Assembly: GCA_035477215.1 (NCBI GenBank)
Contig: DATIKU010000003.1
Span: forward strand, 1 to 62,136
DNA length: 62,136 nt
Reading direction: 5' to 3'
From: Spirochaetota bacterium
GTDB lineage: Bacteria > Spirochaetota > UBA4802 > UBA5368
Each line of letters starts with the position of its first letter. Position 1 is the first letter of the stretch. Positions 8,946 through 17,956 of the stretch are shown piece after piece. The notes under the pieces were generated by a model. The model saw nothing but the letters and a program-made list of their open reading frames with translations, ran no database searches and was not told the origin of the DNA. The translations under genes were made by a program, and so were the position numbers.

Positions 8946-11351
8946 CTACCGGACCTGAAGGCGCACCCGCACCAGGCTTTTCACCCTGAACCCCACAAGC
9001 CGCGCCCAGAAGCCCAGGCGCGTCCCGTAGCCGATCGTCACGAGCGAAAGCGCAAGCCCCAGAAGCGAAACGGAGACGACCACCCACCGGCGGTAGAGCC
9101 GCTTCTGCAGCTCCTCGGCGTAGGCCATAACCGGTGAAAGGTCGCGCCGCGCGGAGATGACAAAGCTCGCTCCCGCCGGCTGTGTCCAGAAAAGTGTCTT
9201 CTTTCCATCCTCTATCCGGTAATACTGGGCACGCGCGCTGATATAATAGGTACCCTCCTCGAGGTCGTCGAACGCGACGGTGTCTCCGGTATGATTTATA
9301 TCCGCAGGCGCGCGTTTGGGCTCGCCCCCGGCTGAGATAGAATAGCCGGTGATGAATTCGGGGCGTATGTTCCGCGGCACGATGCGGGCCTCGAACGATC
9401 CGCGGTCGAACGGGTTTTTCGGATCGAACGGGAAGACGATCTCAATACGCGGAACCGCCGGACGTGGCGGCCCGGTCCCGGGACCGAAATCGAGGCCCTT
9501 CGCAATTCGCTCGTAAGCCTCCAGGTCGAGCGGATCGGCCTTGTTGACGATTATCTCGTATACCGAAACGCGGCCCATGGTGTTCGTTTTGTCCACCGCG
9601 GCCAGCGTAAAGAAATAGCGCCCGTCCTCAAGCCCCTCGAAAGCGGCCTCGAAGTCTCCGCTGAACGTCGCCGGGCGCACGGATGTATCACGCGCGATGC
9701 TGTAGAGAAAACCCTTCAGGCGGGCCTTCTCGCCCATCGTCCAGCGAAACCGCGGCGCGCGCGACGCCGATACCTGTGATTCCGGGTGCGTCGGCGACAC
9801 CACAAGGGGCCCGGCAAGCTGGTTTTTGCTCACCTGCAGGGGATAGTGGATGGTACGGCTGTAATTGCCGGCGCCGTCCACCGCGCGGATATGGAAATAG
9901 CTGATACCGTCGTCAAGGTCGGGAATGCGATATGTGCGGACGTTGCCCTCGAGGTTCTGGACCGCCGGGATAAAATCGGGCACCTTGTTTACGATTACGG
10001 CATACCCTATGATTCCCGACTCGTCCGTCGGAGGGGTCCACTGCACCAGTGCCGTCGAATCCTTCGACCAGGCGTTTTCGGGATGCGTCGGCGAAAAAAG
10101 GACCGGGGTATCGACATAAATGTCCGAGTGTTTCGCCGCCACACGGTCGGCCTCCTCCCAGACCGCGACCACGCGTGCGTTCGAGGACACCATAGCGGGC
10201 TTGCGGGCCGGTACGTTCTGCGGCGAAAGACGGTTCTCGGCCGAAAAGGCGCGATCCGCGAGCATGTACTTTCGGGACATTATCCCCGGACGGACATCCC
10301 TGGTGTCGTACCACACGATCACCAACTCGTCGATCCGGCCCGGCAGCACCCGGGGCGAATAACAGTTCGCGTTGGTGGCGGTGACATCGAGGGGCCTTTC
10401 GGTCCAGGTTTTGCCGTAATCGCCGCCCCGGAGCATTTTAATGGCCCAGTTTTTGTCGTCGTTGTTCTGGTATACGCAGTAGATCGTATCGTGATAAAAC
10501 GCGATCGACGGCGCGGCGTCGTTGGCCGGGCTCCGGGTGATCCTCCTGGCGGAGCTCCAGCTGCGGCCGTAGTTCTCCGAGCGGATGAAATACAGGTCAT
10601 CGGCGAGCACGCCGTGGAAATCGCCCTTGCCCTGCCAAACCACGAATATATGATTCCCCTCCAGGTGCACCGCCGGGAAGAACGAACCGCGGAGATCGCC
10701 CGCCCTGGCCAGGACGTCGGGCTCATTGAAGGTCTTGCCGTCGGGGCTTTCGGCATGGAACAGCGTGAACGCGCCGAGGCGCTGCCCGTGGTAAAACAGA
10801 TGCAGGGTGTTACGGTCGTCATAAAAGACCATCGGCAGAAGCTCGGTGTCGGAGGGCAGATACACCCTCGACGGGGATGCCCAGGTGGCCCCCATATCGG
10901 TCGAGACCGAATAAAACACCCTGATCTTCGCGTCTTCGGGCAGGATGTTCTGCCACACCACGGCCACCTGCCCGGACCCCGAAACCGCGATATACGGGTA
11001 GTGGTCCATTCCAATCGCCACGTCCGCGATCGGTATCGGATCGAAGAACGATTTCCCGCCGTCGAACGAAAGCGCCGCATAGATCCGATGGGCCTTTTTG
11101 TCCATGCCCTCGAATACGGCCGCGATAAACCTCCCGCGCGAAGCGACCTGGATGTTGCGCGCGTCGACCCCCACCGGGGAGATGAAGAAGCTTCTTTCCC
11201 AGCCCACCGGAAGCGTCGACACCTTCACGCTCACCGATACGACCACGACCACTCCCGCGGCCACCACGAGGCCCGCGAGCGACCATATCGCCTGGCGCAC
11301 ATACGGATAACGAAGGTGCAGACCGTAAAGGCCTGAAACGATCCGGTTCAT
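8946..11351 (-). CDS. Membrane-anchored sialidase-like (Asp-box) propeller protein
   Basis: An 801-aa protein of unknown function. A short cytoplasmic N-terminus is followed by a membrane segment (about residues 20-43). A long extracytoplasmic part then carries repeated Asp-box motifs of the sialidase/BNR type (SFDGGKSF, STDMGATW, SENYGRSW, GDYGKTW), which point to a beta-propeller over about residues 60-420. Next come fibronectin III-like segments (for example SWSKDST..VQWTPPTDESGIIGYAV at about 430-520) and more Ig-like repeats. A second membrane helix lies near the C-terminus (VSVSLLGLALSLVTIGYG) before a short basic tail. The sialidase catalytic residues are not evident, so an enzymatic role should not be assumed. 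It probably binds ligands or forms an envelope scaffold. It stands alone, divergent from the antiporter gene. Confidence 0.7.
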   Translation of the reverse strand: MNRIVSGLYGLHLRYPYVRQAIWSLAGLVVAAGVVVVVSVSVKVSTLPVGWERSFFISPVGVDARNIQVASRGRFIAAVFEGMDKKAHRIYAALSFDGGKSFFDPIPIADVAIGMDHYPYIAVSGSGQVAVVWQNILPEDAKIRVFYSVSTDMGATWASPSRVYLPSDTELLPMVFYDDRNTLHLFYHGQRLGAFTLFHAESPDGKTFNEPDVLARAGDLRGSFFPAVHLEGNHIFVVWQGKGDFHGVLADDLYFIRSENYGRSWSSARRITRSPANDAAPSIAFYHDTIYCVYQNNDDKNWAIKMLRGGDYGKTWTERPLDVTATNANCYSPRVLPGRIDELVIVWYDTRDVRPGIMSRKYMLADRAFSAENRLSPQNVPARKPAMVSSNARVVAVWEEADRVAAKHSDIYVDTPVLFSPTHPENAWSKDSTALVQWTPPTDESGIIGYAVIVNKVPDFIPAVQNLEGNVRTYRIPDLDDGISYFHIRAVDGAGNYSRTIHYPLQVSKNQLAGPLVVSPTHPESQVSASRAPRFRWTMGEKARLKGFLYSIARDTSVRPATFSGDFEAAFEGLEDGRYFFTLAAVDKTNTMGRVSVYEIIVNKADPLDLEAYERIAKGLDFGPGTGPPRPAVPRIEIVFPFDPKNPFDRGSFEARIVPRNIRPEFITGYSISAGGEPKRAPADINHTGDTVAFDDLEEGTYYISARAQYYRIEDGKKTLFWTQPAGASFVISARRDLSPVMAYAEELQKRLYRRWVVVSVSLLGLALSLVTIGYGTRLGFWARLVGFRVKSLVRVRLQVR

Positions 11352-11590
11352 CGGTATTCCTGAAAATATCTCATAGTGTCGTTGCTACTGTATTAATCGG
11401 CACAGCGGGCGGGCCACACGCCCCGAAAATGCCCGGTGACATCCGAAAAATAGCGATTTGAGGCCATTTCTTCCAGCAAAAAAAGGCCGCCTTCGGTAAT
11501 TTAATTGCCATCCGGGCGCTTTCATCTATTATACGAAACGGCGTCATTTAAACCGGTTTTTCGTCCTTAAAAAAACCGGGATGTTCCTTA

Positions 11591-13294
11591 TTGACCGGAA
11601 TGAACACGCTTTCAGGCAACGATATCGTCGTCCTCTTTCTCGGCATCGCGCTGATGCTCGGGGCAGGCAGGGTCCTCGGCGAGGTTTTCAGGCGCGTACG
11701 CCTCCCCTCGGTCGTCGGCGAGATACTCGCCGGCATCTGCATCGGGCCCAGCCTCATGGGAAGACTGTCGCCCGATTTCTTCCATTGGATATTTCCCGCC
11801 GGCACACGCGGCTCCACTGCCTTGGATGCCATCGTCTATATGGGGGTGGTGTTCCTGCTGCTCGTCGCCGGGCTCGAGGTCGACCTGTCGACGGTGCTCA
11901 AGCAGGGAAAAACGGTATTCGCCATGAGCGCGTTCAATATAGCGGTGCCCTTCGCGCTCGGATTCAGCCTGGTCCTTTTCGCCCCGGGCCTTTTCGGCCG
12001 CGGCGACGATATCGTGCTGGCCCTATTTATCGGCGTCGCACTCTCCATCACTGCGCTACCCGTCATAGCGAAGATACTTCTGGACATGAAACTGTTTCAC
12101 ACCGACTTCGGCATGCTCGTGCTCGCCTCGGCGATGATAAACGACCTCTTCGGCTGGATCGTGTTTTCAATCATCGTACAGCTCTCTTCGACCGGCGCCG
12201 TCGACAGTGTGCCGGTCCTGAAAATAGTTGCGCTCACCCTCCTGGTGACGGTCATGATTCTCACCGTCGTTCGCTTCCTTATCAACCAGGCGCTCCCCTG
12301 GATCGAAAAGCACGCCGAGTGGCCCGGCGGAACCATCGCCTTCATCGTCTCGATAGGGCTCGTCTGCTCGGCGACAACCGAATCGATCGGCATCCACGCC
12401 ATTCTCGGAGCGTTTCTGGCGGGGATCGCCGTCGGGGACTCACCGCACCTGCGTGAGCACACCAAGGACATCCTCAATCAATTCATCAACAATATCTTCG
12501 CGCCGCTGTTTTTCGTCTCGATCGGCCTCCGAATCGATTTCATCGGCAATTTCGATCCTGTACTTACAGTAATACTCATCGTAATCGCGTTCGCGAGCAA
12601 ATTCGCCGGATCGATTGCGGGAGGATTCTTCTCCGGATACGGCATCCGCCAATCCCTCCCCGTGGGTTCGGCGATGAGCGCACGCGGCGCCATGGAGATA
12701 ATTATAGGCCTCTTCGCCCTCAAGCACGGCATTATCGGCGATACCACCTTTGTCGCAATCGTTATAATGGCAATCGTTACCTCGGTGCTGAGCCCGGCCC
12801 TGATCAGGCTCTTCCTGCGGCCGGAGGATAAACCGCTTCTGCCCGCCCTGATCGACGAAGGCACATTCATCCCGATATTGGCGAACAATGACTCGTCCGG
12901 GGCCATTGCGGAAATGGCGGTGGCGGCCGCGCGTAAAACCGGCCTCGACGCGGCGCTGATTGCCGAACGCGCCATCGAGCGCCAGTCTATCATGAGCACC
13001 GGCATCGGCGACGGCATCGCCGTTCCGCACGCCCGCATGGCCGAAATCAGGAGGCCCTGCGTAATCGTTGGGCTCTCCCCGGCGGGTGTCGACTTCGACG
13101 CCCCGGACGGCATGCCCGCGCACGTCGTTTTTTTAATCCTCACTCCGATCGCGGACCATGAATCTCAGATCCGGATCCTCGCGGAAATATCGCGCGTCTT
13201 TGCGGACGGCTCGATAAAAAGACTTGCTATGCGGGCGAAGGATCATGTAGAATTCACAGGGGCGATCGGCACCACAGGCGCGCCGGCGGAATAA
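11591..13294 (+). CDS. CPA2-type cation:proton antiporter fused to a PTS-IIA domain
   Basis: A 567-aa fusion. Residues about 10-400 form 11-12 hydrophobic helices of the Na+/H+ exchanger superfamily (KefB/CPA2 type; for example LPSVVGEILAGICIGPSL near the start). After a short linker, residues about 420-560 match a fructose/nitrogen-type phosphotransferase IIA domain, with the phospho-accepting histidine in GIAVPHARM. Known IIA domains are phosphorylated by HPr, so this antiporter may be gated by PTS phosphorylation state. No HPr or EI gene is visible nearby. The start is either TTG 11591 (with GGGA about 13 bases upstream) or ATG 11600, which has no proper ribosome site. TTG is preferred. 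Confidence 0.85.
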   Translation: MTGMNTLSGNDIVVLFLGIALMLGAGRVLGEVFRRVRLPSVVGEILAGICIGPSLMGRLSPDFFHWIFPAGTRGSTALDAIVYMGVVFLLLVAGLEVDLSTVLKQGKTVFAMSAFNIAVPFALGFSLVLFAPGLFGRGDDIVLALFIGVALSITALPVIAKILLDMKLFHTDFGMLVLASAMINDLFGWIVFSIIVQLSSTGAVDSVPVLKIVALTLLVTVMILTVVRFLINQALPWIEKHAEWPGGTIAFIVSIGLVCSATTESIGIHAILGAFLAGIAVGDSPHLREHTKDILNQFINNIFAPLFFVSIGLRIDFIGNFDPVLTVILIVIAFASKFAGSIAGGFFSGYGIRQSLPVGSAMSARGAMEIIIGLFALKHGIIGDTTFVAIVIMAIVTSVLSPALIRLFLRPEDKPLLPALIDEGTFIPILANNDSSGAIAEMAVAAARKTGLDAALIAERAIERQSIMSTGIGDGIAVPHARMAEIRRPCVIVGLSPAGVDFDAPDGMPAHVVFLILTPIADHESQIRILAEISRVFADGSIKRLAMRAKDHVEFTGAIGTTGAPAE

Positions 13295-13319
13295 AAAGAA
13301 TGCGAGGGGAATATCCCGG

Positions 13320-15671
13320 ATGGAACTCAGCGATGTAATACGGCAGGACGGCGACAGGCTCTTCATACTCGACCACGACTGCTACGTGATATTCACCGGC
13401 GACACCGTCGACGACGAAAAGCCGTTCATCCGCATCGGCAACTGGGCGAACCTCCCGGTGGAGATTATCCCGCTCATCGAAAACATCATTGTCACCGACC
13501 ACCTGATCGGCAACCCCTCGTACGAACAGTTCAATATCGACGTCAACTACCTTCCCACCAACCGATACATCGGAAGCAGGCTGGTGGTAAAACGCTACCT
13601 CGATTTCCAGAAGACCTTCGGCCTCGACCTCACGAACGTCTCGGTCGTCGAAATCGAAAGGGACATACCGCAGATATCGAAAGAAAAGATCATTTCCGAC
13701 AGGGACTCCTTCATCGGCGTATTTTATACGAACGGAGACTTCCAGGTAACGCACAACCGCCGCGCCATATTCAACCTTAAAGCCCCTGAAGGACGGTACT
13801 TCGATGATCTTCGCATCCTCGACACCATCTCCGAAATCGGACGCGAATCGGCGCGCTATACGGGATGCGGATTTGTGGTTTTACAGAACAATCCGCTTTT
13901 TTATAAAAACCGCTATTTCACCCCGTACCACTTCCCGCGCGCCTGCCACGAGGACTTCGCCAGGCTCGAAATCGATCCCGCGCAGATCCGGGAGCTCCTG
14001 CTGCCGTCGTCCAATCTCATCAACATTACCCGTCTTGCCCGATGGAAACACCAGACACACGGCAAACTTAAAATATTCTCCGACCACCGCGACGACATCG
14101 ACCTCCTCCAGAAGCTCTTTACCGGCGCCACCATCAGCAGAAAGGACTTCGACGGCTTTTCGTTCGAGACGGGCGACGGCATGAGCGCCCGTAATTACCC
14201 GGGGACCTTCAATGTTCGCATGCTGTACAAAAAAGCAAAGCCGTCGTTCGAAGACCTCACACTCGCCTACATCAAGGGTTTTGCCGGGGTGCAGTCCATC
14301 CTCGGGGAAGACCTCGATGCCATTATGATAAGCTACCCGGTGTACGAGGAGGCCAACCTCCTGTTTAAATCGACCGATACGCCGCTCATTCTCATTCCCG
14401 AACAGGGACGGCCCCTGCCCAAACCGAGGCCGGGCGGACCGGCGATCGCCATCCCGGGCATACAGTACGAGCTGCTCAAGTACACCGACACGGCCGGGCT
14501 CATCGCCGAAATCGCGAAACACGTTTCGGCGAAAGAGATCGTCGAGAAGCTCGCCTCGGGCGATGTCGAATCGATCAGGGGCCTCCTGCCCGCCGGCCGG
14601 CAAACTGACGCCGGCACCCGGTTCGAGTCGACACGGGAGGCCGTGAACATCCTCGCATTGCTGAAAATATACCGGAACACCACGACCGACCGCAAAGTAT
14701 CCTCCGCGCTCCAGAAGCTCATGGACTCGCTCATAGTCCCGGCCGATCCCTCCGTCATCGCACCGGATGTTTCCCCGCGCTTCAGAATATGCATGGCGCT
14801 GTGCGACGGCTCGCTGTACGAGTACATGGAGGATATTCCGGGAGGCCCCGGGGCCTTTATCGTGCTCGACGAGGTGCCCGAGGACTCGCCCGCGGACCTC
14901 GACCGGATCGCCGACCCCGCACTACGGCGCCATTACGAAACCATCATCGCCGACCGCAGGCGTCTTCGCGATCTGCTCAGCCTCTTTGCCGGAAAGATGA
15001 AGGATGATTCGCGCATCCGCGAACTTCGCGCCGCCATCGCCCTGAAAAAGGAACAATACGAATTCGAGTCCCTCGGCGAACGAAACGACATGGAACGGGA
15101 GAGTGCCGCGCGTGAGCGCAGAAAGATGATGCTCAGGAAGGCGATCCCGTTCCTTGCCGTACTGGCGCTTGCGGCCCTCGCCGCGCTCGGCTATCATATC
15201 GGGGCGCCGATATACCACGAGCACCAAAAAGCCGCGGTGGAGGAAAAACGCGCGAATAAAGAGGCCGAGGAAAAGCGCCTGCGCGGGGAGCTCATCAAAA
15301 AATACGGCATCCACGTAAGCGAACACGACGTCTTCGTGTACGTCAACCGGGTGGCGGTTAGAAACGGATACGCCCCGATACCGTACGCGTCGTTGAAGAA
15401 CAGAAACCCCAACTGGATTTACCCCGGAAACGTTTTCGTGATGCTCGACGGTGAGCGCGTGGTGGTGAAAGAGGGCGACACGCTGTGGGGAATGTCATAT
15501 ACGCGTCTGCTGGACAGCGGTATAGCGTTTCATCAAACCATGGAGGAAATCGAGAAAAGCGCCGCACGCGGCCTCGATATCGCACCGCTGGTCGAAAAGG
15601 CGCGGTCCCTCTCCGCGAGCGCCGACCGGGTAAAACGGCTCGAGTCGCTCCTCTCGAAGCTCGGAAAATAG
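13320..15671 (+). CDS. Large single-pass membrane protein with C-terminal LysM-like segment
   Basis: A 783-aa protein that I cannot assign to a named family. It has no signal peptide. Residues 1 to about 590 look soluble and should be cytoplasmic, ending in a charged coiled-coil stretch. One strong membrane helix follows (AIPFLAVLALAALAALGYHI, about residues 605-625), then another charged helix and a short extracytoplasmic domain. That domain contains NWIYPGNVFVM and VVVKEGDTLWGMS, resembling the LysM peptidoglycan-binding pattern in an inverted order. This layout suggests a link between a cytoplasmic process and the cell wall. It starts 25 bases after the antiporter gene and is followed 8 bases later by the unknown gene at 15680, so the three may be co-transcribed. 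Confidence 0.65.
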   Translation: MELSDVIRQDGDRLFILDHDCYVIFTGDTVDDEKPFIRIGNWANLPVEIIPLIENIIVTDHLIGNPSYEQFNIDVNYLPTNRYIGSRLVVKRYLDFQKTFGLDLTNVSVVEIERDIPQISKEKIISDRDSFIGVFYTNGDFQVTHNRRAIFNLKAPEGRYFDDLRILDTISEIGRESARYTGCGFVVLQNNPLFYKNRYFTPYHFPRACHEDFARLEIDPAQIRELLLPSSNLINITRLARWKHQTHGKLKIFSDHRDDIDLLQKLFTGATISRKDFDGFSFETGDGMSARNYPGTFNVRMLYKKAKPSFEDLTLAYIKGFAGVQSILGEDLDAIMISYPVYEEANLLFKSTDTPLILIPEQGRPLPKPRPGGPAIAIPGIQYELLKYTDTAGLIAEIAKHVSAKEIVEKLASGDVESIRGLLPAGRQTDAGTRFESTREAVNILALLKIYRNTTTDRKVSSALQKLMDSLIVPADPSVIAPDVSPRFRICMALCDGSLYEYMEDIPGGPGAFIVLDEVPEDSPADLDRIADPALRRHYETIIADRRRLRDLLSLFAGKMKDDSRIRELRAAIALKKEQYEFESLGERNDMERESAARERRKMMLRKAIPFLAVLALAALAALGYHIGAPIYHEHQKAAVEEKRANKEAEEKRLRGELIKKYGIHVSEHDVFVYVNRVAVRNGYAPIPYASLKNRNPNWIYPGNVFVMLDGERVVVKEGDTLWGMSYTRLLDSGIAFHQTMEEIEKSAARGLDIAPLVEKARSLSASADRVKRLESLLSKLGK

Positions 15672-15679
15672 CCGCGACG

Positions 15680-16264
15680 ATGGACCCCTCGGACAAAATC
15701 AAATACTATGTCGAGCCGGTCGAGATAGAGATATACCTTAAAAAATCCGGCAAGGTACGGACCATAATCAAAGACATGTACGTCGAGCTTGTCGAGGCGG
15801 AGCCGCATAACGATCACAGCCGTAAAATTTTCGACCATTTCCGCGGGATCGACAGTCCGATCGACCTCATTGAAATCATGAACATCTTCCCCGAATACCT
15901 CAATCCCATATACGACTCCTATTACCAGCATATGGAACTCTTCGAAAAGCTAAGCATGCATTTTAAGTCGGCCTCGGGAGGCAGCATCGATTCCCTGCGC
16001 CTTTCACTTTATTTTATCGAACTATTGATCAAATACGAACCGACCATCGCCTCGATCGATTACATCGGCGATTTCCAGACGCACAATCTCAACTACCTCA
16101 TTAAAAAACTCAATGTCCTCAACGAAACCTACCTGATCGAGGATTCCACGGTGGCCTATCTTATCAAGCGACGCAACAAGGCCTACGAGGGAAAACCGCG
16201 CGACCGCGAGTTTGAAAAGCTCGTCGAGCTGTGGCAGTACAATATTAAGGAAAAGCTTCTATAG
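15680..16264 (+). CDS. Conserved-looking hypothetical cytoplasmic protein
   Basis: A 194-aa protein without signal peptide, membrane segment or Cys cluster, and not recognised. The composition is typical for this genome, and the residue pattern (alternating hydrophobics, KKSGKVRTIIKDMYVELVE near the start, helical Leu/Ile/Glu-rich second half) looks like a real folded protein. It begins 8 bases after the LysM membrane protein and is followed 10 bases later by the deacetylase-family gene, so it sits inside an apparent operon. The start ATG 15680 is the first in frame that does not run into the previous gene. Confidence 0.6.
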   Translation: MDPSDKIKYYVEPVEIEIYLKKSGKVRTIIKDMYVELVEAEPHNDHSRKIFDHFRGIDSPIDLIEIMNIFPEYLNPIYDSYYQHMELFEKLSMHFKSASGGSIDSLRLSLYFIELLIKYEPTIASIDYIGDFQTHNLNYLIKKLNVLNETYLIEDSTVAYLIKRRNKAYEGKPRDREFEKLVELWQYNIKEKLL

Positions 16265-16274
16265 GGGTGCTGGA

Positions 16275-17078
16275 ATGAGAGGAATCTCCCGGTTCAAAAA
16301 AGAAATCAGGCTGATTTATCATCCCGTCTACCTTACGCCGTACAGCACCGCCGACTGCGAATCGCCGGAGCGCGTCCGCGCCATCATGGCGCATCTCACA
16401 TCAAAGCTCGCCGTGGTGCGGCCGGAGCCCTGCGTGGAAGAGGATATCCTGCGCTGCCATACCCGCTCGCTCCTCGCCCAGGAGAAAAACAGCCCCGACC
16501 GCTACGCGGCGGCGTGCATGGCCGCGGGCGGCGCCATCCGTGCGGCGCACGAGGCGCTGCAGGGATTCGTCGGCTTCGGGGTCCTGCGTCCGCCCGGGCA
16601 CCATGCCAATCCCGATCACAACTGGGGGTTCTGCTTTTTCAACAACATGGGAATCGCCATTCAAAAGCTCCTTCACGAAAAACTGATCGAATCGGCGGTG
16701 ATACTCGACATCGACCTGCATTACGGCGACGGCACCGAGGCGATATTCAGGCCGCACCGCAACGTCCACGTGCTGAACATCCAGTCGTCACAGTCGGGCG
16801 ATTTTCTGCGCGAAACGAGAAGCGCACTGGACGCGATCGCCGCCGCCGGCATCATCGGCATCTCGGCAGGCTTTGACCAGTACGAACACGACTGGGGAGG
16901 AAACCTTTCCACCGAAGACTACCGTACGATCGGACATATCGCGGGCGCCTTTGCGCGCGAGAAGGCGGGTGGAAGAATCTTCGGCATACTCGAAGGAGGG
17001 TATTACGTCCCCGACCTGGGGAAAAACCTCGAGGCGCTGCTCGAAGGAGTCTGCGAGGGGAAATCCGGCGCGGCCTAA
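16275..17078 (+). CDS. Histone deacetylase-family protein (acetylpolyamine/acetyl-lysine deacetylase type)
   Basis: A 267-aa zinc hydrolase of the arginase/deacetylase superfamily. The catalytic pieces are in order: the tandem His of RPPGHHA, the zinc ligands Asp and His in DIDLHYGDG, the second Asp in SAGFDQY, and a late Gly-Gly-Tyr (LEGGYY). Bacterial members remove acetyl groups from small molecules such as acetylpolyamines or from protein lysines, and the substrate here is unknown. The start ATG 16275 follows a GGGTGCTGGA purine-rich stretch. The longer open frame upstream overlaps the previous gene. The 3' end overlaps the convergent MBL gene by 4 bases. Confidence 0.88.
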   Translation: MRGISRFKKEIRLIYHPVYLTPYSTADCESPERVRAIMAHLTSKLAVVRPEPCVEEDILRCHTRSLLAQEKNSPDRYAAACMAAGGAIRAAHEALQGFVGFGVLRPPGHHANPDHNWGFCFFNNMGIAIQKLLHEKLIESAVILDIDLHYGDGTEAIFRPHRNVHVLNIQSSQSGDFLRETRSALDAIAAAGIIGISAGFDQYEHDWGGNLSTEDYRTIGHIAGAFAREKAGGRIFGILEGGYYVPDLGKNLEALLEGVCEGKSGAA

Positions 17079-17953
17079 AGATCGAAGCTCGCGCGCTCGC
17101 GGGCGGCGTCAATCTCCATCTTAAATCCCTTTTCGGCCATTTTACCGCGGTAATGCTCCACCAGCCGGTCCATCTCCGCATCGGTGCGAAGCGGGTCGTG
17201 ATGAAAGAAAAAGAGGTGCTTCACCCCCGCCTTGAGCGCGAGGTTGACGACATGGTGCGTGTGGCTGTGGCCCCATCCCTTATGGCTTCCGTATTCGGCC
17301 GGGACGTACTGCGCGTCCGCCACCAGCGTATCGGCGCCGCGCACGAACTCCACCAGGCGCTCGTTCATCCGGCTCGCGACGGCCTCCGTATCGGGATCGC
17401 CGTCGTTAAAAACGTTGTAATACGGCTCGTTGTCTCCGAGATAGACGAAGACCCTCCCCCTGTAGCCGACCCGATAGCCCAGGCAGGTAACCGGGTGGTT
17501 GAGGAGCTGCGTTCGCACGGTGAAGTTGCCCACCCGGACCTCCCCCTCCTTCATCTCGCGGAACCTGATGTCCGCCGAGAGCTCCGCCGTCCTGACCGGA
17601 AAATATGAATATTTCATCTGCCCGGCTATGACGTCCTCCATCGAAAGCTCGAACGTGGAGGGGCCGTAGACGGTCACCCTGTTACCGGGAATATAGATGG
17701 GCGTAAAGAAGGGAAAGCCGCTGATGTGGTCCCAGTGCGGATGCGAGATCATGAGATTGATCTCGTGCTTTTTTGAAAGGTCAAGCGAATCGCCGAGGGC
17801 GCGCAGTCCCGTACCCGCGTCGAAGATGATCCAGTCGCCCTCGTCGGAGCGTATCTCGAGGCACGAAGTGTTGCCGCCGTACTTTACCGTTGAAGGCCCC
17901 GGGACCGGAATAGAGCCCCTCACCCCCCAGAATGTGACCCTCCATCCACTCAT
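17075..17953 (-). CDS. MBL-fold metallohydrolase
   Basis: A 292-aa metallo-beta-lactamase-fold hydrolase. The zinc motif HxHxDH is intact as SHPHWDH near residue 70, preceded by FDAGTG. Later ligands are visible as LNHPVTCLGYR, VYLGDNE and HSHTHH. The N-terminus WGVRGSIPVPGPSTVKYGGN is typical of a widespread group sometimes annotated as phosphodiesterase- or RNase Z-like, so the substrate cannot be named. It lies on the same strand as, and 3 bases after, the HDOD gene, so the two are likely co-transcribed. It ends inside the last codons of the convergent deacetylase gene. Confidence 0.88.
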   Translation of the reverse strand: MSGWRVTFWGVRGSIPVPGPSTVKYGGNTSCLEIRSDEGDWIIFDAGTGLRALGDSLDLSKKHEINLMISHPHWDHISGFPFFTPIYIPGNRVTVYGPSTFELSMEDVIAGQMKYSYFPVRTAELSADIRFREMKEGEVRVGNFTVRTQLLNHPVTCLGYRVGYRGRVFVYLGDNEPYYNVFNDGDPDTEAVASRMNERLVEFVRGADTLVADAQYVPAEYGSHKGWGHSHTHHVVNLALKAGVKHLFFFHHDPLRTDAEMDRLVEHYRGKMAEKGFKMEIDAARERASFDL

Positions 17954-17956
17954 AAT

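Noticed and set aside
9786-11336. Plus-strand open frame of 516 codons
   Set aside because: It lies antisense to the Asp-box protein gene. Its Arg/His/Gly-rich composition is typical of a shadow of GC-rich coding DNA, and no domain is visible.
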